Below are positions 23,883-33,108 of a stretch of DNA of 42,438 nt, one piece after another. The notes under the pieces were generated by a model. The model did not search any database, was not told the DNA's origin, and saw only the letters and a list, made by a program, of their open reading frames with translations. The stretch's first letter is position 1. The number at the start of each line of letters is the position of its first letter. The translations under genes were made by a program, and so were the position numbers. Source of the stretch: an uncultured Eubacteriales bacterium (GTDB lineage Bacteria > Bacillota > Clostridia > Oscillospirales > Acutalibacteraceae); assembly GCA_948823415.1 (NCBI GenBank), contig CAQKRU010000007.1, forward strand, positions 1 to 42,438. Reading direction: 5' to 3'.

Positions 23883-25124
23883 TTGAAGTTAAAAAAGTTC
23901 TTTAAGGGATTATCGTTAGTGACGGGAGTTTTGGCTTGCTTTGTGCTGACATTTTGCGAAGTCACGGCTTCTTATTTGCCGGACAACTACAAGGTTACGT
24001 CCACTTGCAGTGCTAATATAAAAAATTACTTAAACATTAGTGCAGATGAATCCGCGACAATTCGGCCGGTGCTAAAAGAAAACGACTTGCAAACCTACGA
24101 CGCAAAAGTTTTGTTTATGAATATGATCCCAATAAAAAAAGTAAATATACAAAAAATAGAGGATGTCTACGTTGTGCCCGGCGGCAGCACTTTTGGGGTA
24201 AAGCTGTTTACCAAAGGCGTCATCATTGTGGGGATATCGGACGTCAAGACAAAAAGCGATGGCGTGGTTAATCCGGCGAAGCAAGCGGGGCTGCAAAAGG
24301 GAGACATCATATTAAACGTGAACCAAAACGAAGTCAACAGCAACGAAGAGCTGATAAAAGTGGTAGAAGAAAGCGGAGGAGATGACCTTTTTGCAGAGGT
24401 GATAAGGAATGGGATGAAGTATGAGACGAGCATCAAGCCGGCCAAAAACGAGACCGACGGCGCGTATAAGCTGGGAATCTGGGTGAGGGATAGCTCTGCT
24501 GGGATTGGAACGGTGACGTTTTGGGACGAAAAAACCAAGACGTTTGGAGGCCTGGGCCACGGTATTTGCGATATAGACACAGGCGAACTGCTGCCATTGT
24601 CGCATGGAGACATAATAAAGGTGAACATCAACGGGATTTCTAAGGGCATGAGAGGCAATCCCGGCGAGTTAAAGGCCTACTTTATCGAGGGTGAACCCAT
24701 CGGGACCCTAACAGAAAATACTTATAGCGGGATTTATGGCAAATTTAATAGCACACCAAGTTCAACCGAGCCCATTCCTGTGGCAATGAAGCAACAGGCA
24801 AAGCAAGGCAAAGCTCAGATTTTGACCACGGTGTTTGGCTCCACGCCCGAATATTATGACATCGACATCGTCCACATAAATTACAACGAAGAGGCCATGA
24901 GCAAGAACATGATAATCAAGATCACGGACGAAAGGCTGCTTGGCGAAACCGGAGGAATAATTCAAGGAATGAGTGGTAGTCCAATCGTCCAAAACGGCAT
25001 GCTAATTGGCGCCATTACGCACGTTTTTGTAAACGACCCACAGAGAGGATATGCTATTTTTGCCGAAAATATGATCGCCAAACTGCAAGATTTAAACGAC
25101 ACAGATTATAAAAAAATCTCCTAA
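23883..25124 (+). CDS. spoIVB: SpoIVB serine peptidase
   Basis: SpoIVB is made in the forespore and secreted into the intermembrane space, where it cuts SpoIVFA to trigger pro-SigmaK processing. From the TTG at 23883 (MKLKKFFKGLSLVTGVLACF) it has 413 residues, with GGAGGTGA upstream; an in-frame ATT/TTG further up adds nothing family-like. Domains: signal/anchor helix (about 5-25), PDZ domain (about 95-190, with AGLQKGDIILNVN), and the S55 peptidase domain with His226 in GLGHGI and Ser364 in GMSGSP. It lies directly before spo0A, the conserved recN-spoIVB-spo0A order in spore formers. Catalytic motifs appear intact. Confidence 0.95.
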   Translation: MKLKKFFKGLSLVTGVLACFVLTFCEVTASYLPDNYKVTSTCSANIKNYLNISADESATIRPVLKENDLQTYDAKVLFMNMIPIKKVNIQKIEDVYVVPGGSTFGVKLFTKGVIIVGISDVKTKSDGVVNPAKQAGLQKGDIILNVNQNEVNSNEELIKVVEESGGDDLFAEVIRNGMKYETSIKPAKNETDGAYKLGIWVRDSSAGIGTVTFWDEKTKTFGGLGHGICDIDTGELLPLSHGDIIKVNINGISKGMRGNPGELKAYFIEGEPIGTLTENTYSGIYGKFNSTPSSTEPIPVAMKQQAKQGKAQILTTVFGSTPEYYDIDIVHINYNEEAMSKNMIIKITDERLLGETGGIIQGMSGSPIVQNGMLIGAITHVFVNDPQRGYAIFAENMIAKLQDLNDTDYKKIS

Positions 25125-25241
25125 ATATTGTAAGATTTTATTGTAGGTACCAAACTTCAAAAATTCAATTGGAAACACTTGCTATTTATTCCAGTATATG
25201 GTAACATAAGGTTACGATAAATAATAACTGGAGGAAAAACT

Positions 25242-26048
25242 ATGGGAAATCTTGTTAAACTGCTAATTGCAGAGGAATCTGAAGAACTAAATCGAGAGGC
25301 CGTAGCGGTGTTCAAAAATTTGGGCATAGAAAGTAGAATCGTCCAAAAAGACGGAGTGGCGCTTTTAGACTCAATAAAAAAGTATAAGCCAGATGTTGTT
25401 ATAATGGATTTATTTATGCCAAAGCTTGATGCAATCGGAGTCATGAAGTCGTTTAGCGAGAAAAAAGGCATGATAAAGCCGATATTCATAGTATTATCTA
25501 ATTTTAACAGCGACGTGCTAGAAAAAGAAGCGCTTTCGGCCGGAGCATCGTATTTTGTGCTAAAGCCGTTTGACATAAACAACCTGGCAGAGCGGATTCT
25601 GGACCTTTTGAGCGACATGTATAAAATAAGCAAAGCAGAAGATCACGCGGCGGGCTCTGCAGAAAAGGTGGCAAACAACGTGAGCAAAGAGCTGGGGATC
25701 GAATTTAAAGTAACGGAAATCCTGCATCAAATAGGGGTTCCGGCGCATATAAAGGGGTACCACTATTTGCGAGACTCTATTATAATGTCGGTGGAAAACC
25801 CAGAGATAATCAACGCCGTAACGAAGCAGCTGTATCCGTCGGTAGCAAAGAAGTTTTCGACCACCTCCTCACGAGTAGAAAGAGCGATCCGCCATGCAAT
25901 AGAAGTGGCGTGGGATAGAGGCGACGTGGACATTTTGAATTCTTATTTTGGCTATACAATACATAACAGCAGAGGCAAGCCGACCAACAGCGAATTCATC
26001 GCGATGATCTCGGATAAATTGCGGCTGCAAATGAAAACGGCTAGCTAA
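25242..26048 (+). CDS. spo0A: Stage 0 sporulation master regulator Spo0A
   Basis: Spo0A is the phosphorylated response regulator that commits cells to sporulation. The 268-residue protein starts at ATG 25242 with CTGGAGGAAA upstream. The receiver has the phospho-acceptor Asp56 (IMDLFMP), Ser86 in place of the switch Thr, and Lys108 (FVLKPFD). The usual acidic pair at the first strand end reads Glu11-Glu12 (LIAEESEE), which is uncommon. The C-terminal DNA-binding domain is canonical, with IGVPAHIKGYHYLRD, ASRVERAIRHAIEVAW-like SSRVERAIRHAIEVAW, and KPTNSEFIAMISDKLRL. A short hairpin (GTAAC-ataag-GTTAC at 25201-25215) lies in its leader. It follows spoIVB, and the next genes run convergently. 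Confidence 0.97.
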   Translation: MGNLVKLLIAEESEELNREAVAVFKNLGIESRIVQKDGVALLDSIKKYKPDVVIMDLFMPKLDAIGVMKSFSEKKGMIKPIFIVLSNFNSDVLEKEALSAGASYFVLKPFDINNLAERILDLLSDMYKISKAEDHAAGSAEKVANNVSKELGIEFKVTEILHQIGVPAHIKGYHYLRDSIIMSVENPEIINAVTKQLYPSVAKKFSTTSSRVERAIRHAIEVAWDRGDVDILNSYFGYTIHNSRGKPTNSEFIAMISDKLRLQMKTAS

Positions 26049-26063
26049 AGTTTTGCAAATCTC

Positions 26064-26081
26064 CTACAAGATATTTTGTAG
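26064..26081. terminator. Small hairpin between convergent spo0A and DUF4363 genes
   Basis: CTACAA and TTGTAG form a six-base stem with a six-base loop. The hairpin covers the stop codon of the minus-strand gene and lies 15 bases after the spo0A stop. There is no clear T tract, so termination in either direction is only a possibility. Confidence 0.35.
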
Positions 26082-26444
26082 AGTTGGGATGTCGTTGCTC
26101 CTGAGGTATTCAAACAGGGACTTACTAAGTTCAGCATCGACAAAAAAATCCTCAATTTGACCTTGAGAAAGGTTCGTGCGCATGCTTATCATGGCCTGAG
26201 TGATTTTATCCAGATGTTCGTGATTAATAAAAGTAGACAGAAAAATTTGTTGCTCTTGCCACCGGTCAACCACATCGGTGGCTAAATTTTGGGCTTTATC
26301 AGAATTTTCATCGCTAACGTTTTGCATGACGCTGTTGATATCTGCTGTGAACAGCTTAACGCGATTGTCGAGCCAGATATTTTCGGCCACGCAGCACGAA
26401 ACCGTGGTTACAAACAGGATTATCGCAATAATAAAGCGCTTCAT
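26064..26444 (-). CDS. DUF4363 membrane-anchored protein
   Basis: A 126-residue protein (MKRFIIAIILFVTTVSCCVAE) with an N-terminal hydrophobic anchor and a helical charged remainder that fits DUF4363, a family of unknown function common in spore-forming Clostridia. The start ATG at 26444 overlaps the stop of the upstream DUF421 gene (ATGA), and AGAGGA lies upstream, so a longer in-frame extension into DUF421 is rejected. It probably acts at the membrane with its partner. It ends 15 bases from spo0A, convergently. Function is unknown; co-occurrence with DUF421 next to germination genes suggests a spore envelope role. Confidence 0.8.
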   Translation of the reverse strand: MKRFIIAIILFVTTVSCCVAENIWLDNRVKLFTADINSVMQNVSDENSDKAQNLATDVVDRWQEQQIFLSTFINHEHLDKITQAMISMRTNLSQGQIEDFFVDAELSKSLFEYLRSNDIPTLQNIL

Positions 26445-27118
26445 TTTGAGTCCTCTTTTTTTATGATATTGAAGTTTTTGTTTTTGTCGGCCGTCATTAT
26501 GAACACGTCTTTTAGAGCCAGATGCTTTTTGTTTAGGACGCCACGGACCCATTTTTCGGATAATTTGCATAGAGATAGCGAAGAATCCGAAATTTCTCCG
26601 TCACTGATTATAACCGTTTCGAGCTCCTGAGAAGGCGGCGACAAACCAAGCATACTCGCGTCGACTTGCTGCTTCTCGGGCTTTTTCATTATGCTCATTT
26701 GGCCGTTTGTCTCTATTATGGCAAAATCAATATCCTGCAGGCTAAAGACATCCAGCTGGCGCAGCTGCTCAAAGAGATCTTCTGTAGTCATGCGCAGATC
26801 CTTCATGACTTTTTGATCGATTTTTCCGTGATCGATGATTACAACTGGGCTCCCGCAAATGAACTTTCGAAACTTGCAGCTTTTAAGCATAATGTTAGAG
26901 AGAACTATCTCGCACACAACCAGGACAATTATAGGTATAAGCCCGGCAAAAAGCGGAATACTCGAGTTTTGCATCGGGATGGACGCAATGTTAGAAATCA
27001 AAAAGGTGACCACGAGTTCAGAAGTCTGCAGGTCGCTAATTTGCCGCTTGCCCATGAGCCGCACCGCCAAGATTATTATCATGTAAAGCAAAAGAGTCCG
27101 AATTAATGAGATTGTCAT
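26441..27118 (-). CDS. DUF421 (YetF-like) membrane protein
   Basis: A 225-residue protein with three N-terminal transmembrane helices (about 1-20, 35-55, 58-78) and a soluble C-terminal YetF/DUF421 domain. Family features seen are RLMGKRQISDLQTSELVVTFLISNIAS and FICGSPVVIIDHGKIDQKVMKDLRMTTEDLFEQLR. In Bacilli, DUF421 proteins YetF/YdfS and the related 2Duf protein act in spore membranes and influence germination and resistance; the same may hold here but is inference. It is co-transcribed with the DUF4363 gene (four-base overlap) and diverges from gerA across about 100 bases. Confidence 0.9.
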   Translation of the reverse strand: MTISLIRTLLLYMIIILAVRLMGKRQISDLQTSELVVTFLISNIASIPMQNSSIPLFAGLIPIIVLVVCEIVLSNIMLKSCKFRKFICGSPVVIIDHGKIDQKVMKDLRMTTEDLFEQLRQLDVFSLQDIDFAIIETNGQMSIMKKPEKQQVDASMLGLSPPSQELETVIISDGEISDSSLSLCKLSEKWVRGVLNKKHLALKDVFIMTADKNKNFNIIKKEDSK

Positions 27119-27220
27119 GTTTCATCACCAGCAATAGTTTGCATCAAAATTATCAAAATTATGCAAATCTGTATAAATTATGAAGATTTTGCAAATCATT
27201 AACATGGGGGATGATTAAAA

Positions 27221-28741
27221 ATGCGAAATTTTCTAAATAAGCTGGTGCATAGGTGGAAATCCGCGCAAAATGAGGTGCAAGATGAAAAAGAAAAAAAGCA
27301 GCCGCTGTCAAGTTCGTTGGAGAAAAATCTAGAATATTTTAAAAAATCGTTTGACGAAAGTGCCGACCTAACAATAAAGCCGGTAAAAATATTAAACACA
27401 AACGCCGCGATAATCACGATGGAGGGCATGATAAACAAAGAAACATTTGCAACCAGCGTGATGAATCCGATTGTTTACGCGTTTGGCGAAGAAGCGCTGT
27501 CTAGCGAGGAGAAGCTAGAGTATATAAAAAGCAACATCCTGACAATAAGCGAGCAGATAGACGTGCTGACCTTTGAAGACGCGTTTAAGCTGGTGATGTC
27601 GGGATTTGCGCTACTTTTGTTTGACGAATGCGAAAAGGCGCTAGCCATCGGAGTGCAGGGGTTTAACTTTAGAAGCATCGCAGAGCCGGAGACAGAAGTC
27701 ATGCAAAAAGGCTCCAAAGAGGGCTTTGTGGAGGCCATAAGAATAAACCTCACGCTAATACGGCGGCGAATCAAGAATCCGAAGCTTAAGTTCGAGTTCT
27801 CGACGGTGGGTCAGATCAGCAAAACCGACATCTGCCTGTGCTATATAAATGGAACCGTTTCGAGCAAAATCCTGGCAGAACTCAAACGGCGGCTTTCTAA
27901 AATAGACTTAAAGAACGTCCTCGCGGCAGAATATCTAATGCCGTACCTTGAAGAAGAGGGCGACCTGTCTTTTTTTAGCGGGGTGGGGTATTCCGAGCGG
28001 CCCGATACCGTCTGCGGAAAAATCTCCGAAGGCCGAATAGCGATTTTGGTGGACGGCACGCCAACCGCGCTAATTGTGCCGTACCTGTTTGTGGAGTACT
28101 TCCAGACAATCGACGATTACGCCGAAAGGCCGTACTTTGCAACGCTAACAAGATGGCTAAAATATTTATCGTTTTTAATCTCGACGCTGCTGCCGGGGCT
28201 ATACGTCGCGCTTGCCGTGTTTAACCCAGAGGTCTTTCCCGACCGGCTAATAAGCAAAATCGCCTACGCAATCGCCGGCACGCCGTTTCCGCTGATGCTA
28301 GAGACGTTGATCATCCATTTTGTATACGAAATCATGCGAGAAGCCGGACTACGACTACCGCGGCCGCTAGGGCACGCTGTGAGCATCGTGGGGGGCCTGG
28401 TAATAGGCGAAACTGCAGTAAACGCCGGGTTAATTGGTGCGCCGACGTTGATGGTTGTTGCTTTGACGGCGATATCATCCTATGTAATCCCGAATTTATA
28501 CGAGCCAACCGCAATTTTAAGACTCATATTCATCCTAGTGGGCGGAATATTAGGAATCTGGGGAGTGATGTTGCTATTCTCGGTGCTGATTGTGAACATA
28601 TGCGCAAAATCAAATTTCGGAATCCCGTTTGTAGCGCCGATTGCACCGTTTAACCTCTACAGCATGCGGGACGTAATAATGAGAGCCGGCTGGAAGACGT
28701 TATCGCAAAAGACCGAAAACGTACAAAACATGCCGCATTAG
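27221..28741 (+). CDS. gerA: Spore germinant receptor subunit A (GerAA/GerKA family)
   Basis: The A subunit of GerA-type receptors lies in the spore inner membrane and, together with B and C, responds to nutrients. The 506-residue protein has a hydrophilic N-domain (about 1-290) and four or five transmembrane helices at the C-terminus. Signature segments include VEYFQTIDDYAERPYFATLTRWLKY and FVYEIMREAGLRLPRPLGHAVSIVGGLVIGETAV. The ATG at 27221 has a GGGGG-type ribosome binding site. It is followed 21 bases later by gerB and then gerC, a full tricistronic operon. A forespore promoter is expected, but I could not find a convincing SigG site at correct spacing. Confidence 0.95.
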   Translation: MRNFLNKLVHRWKSAQNEVQDEKEKKQPLSSSLEKNLEYFKKSFDESADLTIKPVKILNTNAAIITMEGMINKETFATSVMNPIVYAFGEEALSSEEKLEYIKSNILTISEQIDVLTFEDAFKLVMSGFALLLFDECEKALAIGVQGFNFRSIAEPETEVMQKGSKEGFVEAIRINLTLIRRRIKNPKLKFEFSTVGQISKTDICLCYINGTVSSKILAELKRRLSKIDLKNVLAAEYLMPYLEEEGDLSFFSGVGYSERPDTVCGKISEGRIAILVDGTPTALIVPYLFVEYFQTIDDYAERPYFATLTRWLKYLSFLISTLLPGLYVALAVFNPEVFPDRLISKIAYAIAGTPFPLMLETLIIHFVYEIMREAGLRLPRPLGHAVSIVGGLVIGETAVNAGLIGAPTLMVVALTAISSYVIPNLYEPTAILRLIFILVGGILGIWGVMLLFSVLIVNICAKSNFGIPFVAPIAPFNLYSMRDVIMRAGWKTLSQKTENVQNMPH

Positions 28742-28762
28742 CCAAAAATAAAGGAGCCGACA

Positions 28763-29833
28763 ATGGAACGAAAAGACATAATAACCGCGCCACAACTGTT
28801 CTCGCTGCTGTTTTTAGTCAACATAATCATAGGAATAACCTATAATCTGCCAATGGCGCAAAGCAGCAACATGTGGGACCACGCCATATCGGCGGCGATA
28901 GCACTTTTGATCAACGTGGTGTACCTCCTGCCGGTGTATAAGCTCTACAAAATAAACCCCACAATGAGCATCGCGGACAATTGCGCGGTAAATTTCAAAA
29001 AATTAGGAACAGTATTCCTAATAATTTATGGAGTCTACTACCTTTTCGCGTGCTGCTATACACTGTCGCTGTTCAACATCTTCGTACGAGACGTCGTAAA
29101 TCCGGACATCTCGCTCTTTATGCTAACGCTGTGCGTGATTCTGGCGGCATCCTACGCCACATGCAAGGGGATAGAAGGCATAGCGCGCGCCTGCACAATA
29201 ATATTGTTCATCATCTGCGCATCGATCGCATTTATAGTTTTTACGCTGATTCCTCAAATTGACGCGATGAACTTCCCGCCGCTGCTATTTGAAGGCCTAA
29301 CGGACACACTCAACGGCACGGTATATCTAGCCTCGCTGTCGTTTTATGTTCCGCTTGCGGCAATAATTATGCCGTTTGCAAAAGGCAACATAAAGAAAAC
29401 GCTGATAGCATCGACCGTATCGATTTACACGCTGTTTGTTTTGGTGATAGCAGTCGTCACGGGTGCGCTGGGGGACTACCTAAAAACGCAGAATTTCCCG
29501 ATATACACAGCAGCAAGCGTGGCCGGAATCGGCGTGTTTAAGCGAATGGACGCGATTTATCTTGGAATCTTCACGTCGGGGCTCTTCATAACGGTGTCGC
29601 TGTTTTTGTTCGCGTTCTTCTCGGTAATGAAGCGGCTGTTTGGCGAGGGCAAAAGCAAAATAATAATATTTTTGGGCGACGCATTGGTGCTGATTTTGAG
29701 CCTGATTTTGCCGATGTTCAAGGAAGTCTCGTACTTTTTTTACGACATAAAATTTATCTTCATGTTCACCATGGCAACGGCGTTCGTGATCCCAATGGTA
29801 ATTTTAATAAAGCACAAAATGCAGATAAAGTGA
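28763..29833 (+). CDS. gerB: Spore germinant receptor subunit B (spore permease)
   Basis: The B subunit is an amino-acid-permease-like membrane protein thought to bind the germinant. It has 356 residues and about ten transmembrane helices, starting MERKDIITAPQLFSLLFLVN with the early NLPMAQSSNMWDHAISA segment typical of the family. AAAGGAG precedes the ATG. It sits between gerA and gerC, which begins 12 bases after its stop. Substrate cannot be told from the sequence. No truncation or frameshift was seen. Confidence 0.94.
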   Translation: MERKDIITAPQLFSLLFLVNIIIGITYNLPMAQSSNMWDHAISAAIALLINVVYLLPVYKLYKINPTMSIADNCAVNFKKLGTVFLIIYGVYYLFACCYTLSLFNIFVRDVVNPDISLFMLTLCVILAASYATCKGIEGIARACTIILFIICASIAFIVFTLIPQIDAMNFPPLLFEGLTDTLNGTVYLASLSFYVPLAAIIMPFAKGNIKKTLIASTVSIYTLFVLVIAVVTGALGDYLKTQNFPIYTAASVAGIGVFKRMDAIYLGIFTSGLFITVSLFLFAFFSVMKRLFGEGKSKIIIFLGDALVLILSLILPMFKEVSYFFYDIKFIFMFTMATAFVIPMVILIKHKMQIK

Positions 29834-29845
29834 GGGTTTGCGAGG

Positions 29846-30979
29846 ATGAGAAAAATGATAACCATAAAAAAGATTGTAATTTTGCTGGAGCTAGTGTTGG
29901 TGGGCTTTTTGTGCGGATGCACGCAGGTGGCGGGCTTGGACGAGCAGCTGATAGTCTATGGAATCGGGGTGGACAAAACCGAAAACGCCTACGAATTAAC
30001 CGTGCAGGCGCTAAACACTCAAACGACGTCAGAATCAAGCTCGCAGGAGGAGGGCAAAAGCATAATAAACATGTCGGCAGCGGCGCCAACCTTGATTGAA
30101 GCCGTGAACAAAATCGAGAACCAGACCGGCAAAAAGATATTATATTCTCACGCGATAGTCTTGATAATCGGCCAGGAGACGGCAAAGTCCGGCATAAAAG
30201 AAATTATAAAGTTTTTTTCTACAAACCATAAACTTCGCCCAACGGTGGAGGTGCTAATCTCGAGCGCAGCAGCAAAAGATGTGTTTGCAAGCGAGGGCGA
30301 TGGCGATATAATCAACGCAGAGGACATCGTGTCGATATCGAAAATAGGCAAAGAGGGCAACGATGGCATAAATTCTAACATTCGATATCTCTTAAGTGAC
30401 CTTGAAAATCCGCAAAAAGCAGCAAAAGTGTGGCTTCTTGAATATAATAAAGATGAGGGGAAGGTGGCCTGCCCCCAAATTGCGCTGTTTAAGTCCGACA
30501 AATTGACGGACGTCTTGAGCGAAGAGGCCACGAAGGGCGTGCTATTACTCTACAAAAAAGCTAAAAATATTGCGGACAGCATAAACGTGGGCGACGCGCA
30601 GCTATACTACGAGCTGAGCAAGGCAAAGTCAAAAACAAGCGTGAGCGTTGATGGCAGCAAGCCGGTGTTTAACGTAAGTTTGTGTGCGGATTTAGAATTG
30701 TACAATGCGGATAATCTTGCGGCAAATAGCGAAATTAAGCCGATTATCGAAAGCCGGCTTGCAGAACTGATGCAGAAAGCCATTGATTCGTGCATTAAAA
30801 AGAACAGTTGCGACATCTTTAACTTTTATCGGCACATTATGAACGCAAACGCCGGATTTTTTAAAGAGAACTTAGCAAATCTGGAGGAAGTCCTAAAAGC
30901 CGCGGATTATGAAATCAGCGCGCAGGCCAAAATAAGATACATGGGCGCCAACCAAAAGATAAGCAGCTTGGTTTATTAA
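29846..30979 (+). CDS. gerC: Spore germinant receptor subunit C (lipoprotein)
   Basis: GerC-type lipoproteins sit on the outer face of the spore inner membrane. The 377-residue protein has a basic N-end, a hydrophobic helix and the lipobox LCGC with likely lipidated Cys25, followed by the family start LDEQLIVYGIGVDKTENAYELTVQ. Later blocks such as KIENQTGKKILYSHAIVLIIG and the long alpha/beta domain fit GerAC/KC proteins. A second in-frame ATG at 29855 with GCGAGG nine bases upstream is an alternative start (Cys would be residue 22). It is the last gene of the operon; no terminator stem was seen before the hprK promoter. Confidence 0.94.
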   Translation: MRKMITIKKIVILLELVLVGFLCGCTQVAGLDEQLIVYGIGVDKTENAYELTVQALNTQTTSESSSQEEGKSIINMSAAAPTLIEAVNKIENQTGKKILYSHAIVLIIGQETAKSGIKEIIKFFSTNHKLRPTVEVLISSAAAKDVFASEGDGDIINAEDIVSISKIGKEGNDGINSNIRYLLSDLENPQKAAKVWLLEYNKDEGKVACPQIALFKSDKLTDVLSEEATKGVLLLYKKAKNIADSINVGDAQLYYELSKAKSKTSVSVDGSKPVFNVSLCADLELYNADNLAANSEIKPIIESRLAELMQKAIDSCIKKNSCDIFNFYRHIMNANAGFFKENLANLEEVLKAADYEISAQAKIRYMGANQKISSLVY

Positions 30980-31003
30980 ACTGTGGCGCGATTTCTCGGC
31001 TCC

Positions 31004-31032
31004 TTGAAAATAATTTTAAGCTGGGCTATAAT
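31004..31032 (+). promoter_or_regulatory. SigA-type promoter of the hprK operon
   Basis: TTGAAA at 31004-31009 and consensus TATAAT at 31027-31032 are exactly 17 bases apart, 45 bases before the hprK ATG. It should drive hprK and, because no terminator intervenes, probably the murB-rapZ-whiA-cwlD-like genes. Confidence 0.85.
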
Positions 31033-31077
31033 GTTTTTATGGCGATTTCGTGAAAAAACAAGGTGGCGGGTGATAAA

Positions 31078-32046
31078 ATGTCGAACAATTTTTCGGTGTC
31101 GTTGACGAACATCATAAGCAGCATGAGGCTTAACATCGCGTTTATGCCGGATGATCCGGACAAAATTTTGATATCCGAAAAGGACGTTAACCGCTTGGGC
31201 CTGGAGCTGACCGGCTTTTTTGACTATTTTAATAGCACTCGGTTGGTTGTTATGGGCCGGACGGAAAACGCGTATTTGTCGGGCCTGACGAGCGATGAGC
31301 GCTATAAGATATTGGATGGAATCTTTGCGTTTGAGCCACCCGCGGTGATAATCACGAAGAACATTGAGCCGTACCCGGAGCTTATTAAGGCGGCGAAGAA
31401 GAATTTTATCCCGATTTTGCGGACTTCCGAGATGACTTCGAATTTTATTGCCGACATTGTGGAATTTTTGGACGTAAAGCTGGCACCGCGCATCACGAGG
31501 CACGGCGTTCTGGTGGAGGTTTACGGCCAGGGGATATATATTATCGGCGACAGCGGCGTTGGCAAGAGCGAGACGGCGATAGAGCTGATTCAACGTGGGC
31601 ACCGGCTAGTTGCGGATGACTCGGTGCAGATAAGAAAAATTAACGACAAAAAGCTGACAGGCTCGGCGCCAAAAAATCTTCGGCATTTTATTGAACTGCG
31701 CGGCGTTGGCATCATTGACGCTCGGAGCATTTTTGGAATGGGCTCTGTAAAGGTGACGCAGGAGATCGACATGGTGGTCAACCTCGAGATGTGGGATAGA
31801 GCCAAGATTTACGATAGAATCGGCATAGAAAACGAATATGCAAAAATTCTGGGCGTGAATATTCCGATTGTGACGATCCCGGTAACGCCCGGCCGAAATT
31901 TGGCGATTATTGTGGAAGTCGCTGCGATGAATAATCGGCAAAAAAAGATGGGCTATAACGCGGCCAAAGAGCTGCTGGATGGCTTGGGAATGGACTATTT
32001 TAACAATGACATCGTTACGAATAATCAGATAAAGTTAAATATTTAA
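31078..32046 (+). CDS. hprK: HPr kinase/phosphorylase
   Basis: HprK phosphorylates and dephosphorylates Ser46 of HPr, linking glycolytic state to carbon catabolite control. From ATG 31078 (MSNNFSVSLTNIISSM) it has 322 residues; GGCGGGTGA lies just upstream, and a GTG at 31063 falls inside that site. The N-terminal domain contains SGLTSDERYKIL-like residues, and the kinase domain has Walker A GDSGVGKS at 157-164, VADDSVQI, and the C-terminal family signature LEMWDRAKIYDRIG. A clear promoter lies upstream. It is followed by murB after about 70 bases. HPr itself is not in the window. Confidence 0.97.
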   Translation: MSNNFSVSLTNIISSMRLNIAFMPDDPDKILISEKDVNRLGLELTGFFDYFNSTRLVVMGRTENAYLSGLTSDERYKILDGIFAFEPPAVIITKNIEPYPELIKAAKKNFIPILRTSEMTSNFIADIVEFLDVKLAPRITRHGVLVEVYGQGIYIIGDSGVGKSETAIELIQRGHRLVADDSVQIRKINDKKLTGSAPKNLRHFIELRGVGIIDARSIFGMGSVKVTQEIDMVVNLEMWDRAKIYDRIGIENEYAKILGVNIPIVTIPVTPGRNLAIIVEVAAMNNRQKKMGYNAAKELLDGLGMDYFNNDIVTNNQIKLNI

Positions 32047-32115
32047 TTTCGAAATTAGAAAAATAAAAAGAAGAGAGTTAACGCGCGAAAAAGTTTTGTG
32101 ATTAGTGGAGGAATT

Positions 32116-33033
32116 ATGGGTAGCAGCGAGTGTGAGAGCGCGATTGGGGCGCTGACGGATTTAAATTTGAATTTGAGCATACTGCAGAATGAGCCGATGG
32201 CAAAGCATACGTCGTTTAAAATTGGCGGCGCTGCGGACATTTTTATAACGGTGAACTCGAAAGCCGACTTGGCTGCGGTTATAGAGGTTCTGAATGGCTT
32301 TGAAGTCCCGTTTTTGGTTGTTGGCAACGGGTCTAACCTTTTGGTGAGTGACGACGGTATCCGCGGGGCGGTGATTAAGCTTGATGGCGAGTTTAAGACG
32401 ATTACTCTGGAGAGTGACGGTACGATCGAATGTGGCGCTGGAGCTGCGCTTTCGAGGCTGTGCAAGTTTGCTCTGCAAGAATCCCTTAGCGGCTTGGAGT
32501 TTGCCTATGGGATCCCGGGGACTGTTGGCGGAGCGGTCTTCATGAACGCGGGAGCTTATGGCGAAGAGATGAAGGGGGTTATTGTTTCGGCCGAGAGCAT
32601 GACCTATTCTGGCGAGATTGTAAGAAGGACCGCGGACGAGATGGCGTTGTCGTATAGGAGCAGCCTGTACCGGGGCGTTGACGAGATTATTTTGTCGGCG
32701 AAATTTAGGCTAGAAGCCGGGGACAAAATACATATAAAAGAGAGGATGGATGGCTATATTTCGAGTCGCAAGGAGAAGCAGCCGCTGAATTATCCCAACG
32801 CAGGGAGCATTTTTAAAAGGCCGGTGGGCAACTTTGCCGGCACGCTGATTCAAAATTGCGGGCTAAAAGGCGCCAAAATTGGCGGTGCAATGGTCAGCAC
32901 CAAGCATGCGGGGTTCATAGTGAACCAGGGGGGCGCCACTTGCGACGATGTGGTTAGCCTGATTGACCATATTAAAGAGACTGTGATGAAAAAGACCGGT
33001 GTGACGCTCGAATGCGAGGTAATCATCATTTGA
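32116..33033 (+). CDS. murB: UDP-N-acetylenolpyruvoylglucosamine reductase
   Basis: MurB is the FAD- and NADPH-dependent reductase making UDP-MurNAc for peptidoglycan. From the ATG at 32116 with GGAGG upstream it has 305 residues; an in-frame GTG at 32098 is rejected. FAD-binding segments include KHTSFKIGGAADIF and VVGNGSNLLVSDDGIRGAVI, then GLEFAYGIPGTVGGAVFMNAGAYG. The late NYPNAGSIFKRP holds the catalytic Ser, and LECEV holds the C-terminal Glu. The hprK-murB-rapZ neighbourhood is common in Clostridia. Confidence 0.96.
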   Translation: MGSSECESAIGALTDLNLNLSILQNEPMAKHTSFKIGGAADIFITVNSKADLAAVIEVLNGFEVPFLVVGNGSNLLVSDDGIRGAVIKLDGEFKTITLESDGTIECGAGAALSRLCKFALQESLSGLEFAYGIPGTVGGAVFMNAGAYGEEMKGVIVSAESMTYSGEIVRRTADEMALSYRSSLYRGVDEIILSAKFRLEAGDKIHIKERMDGYISSRKEKQPLNYPNAGSIFKRPVGNFAGTLIQNCGLKGAKIGGAMVSTKHAGFIVNQGGATCDDVVSLIDHIKETVMKKTGVTLECEVIII

Positions 33034-33108
33034 AAGGGCGCGTTTGATGCTGAAATTGGCCATAAAGTTAAAAGTTTGAGGAAGAGCAAAATGGGGGAGG
33101 TTTGAGCT

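Noticed and set aside
27119..27220. SigG-like promoter before gerA
   Set aside because: TGTATA and CATTAA-like elements are present, but the 21-base spacing is too long for SigG.
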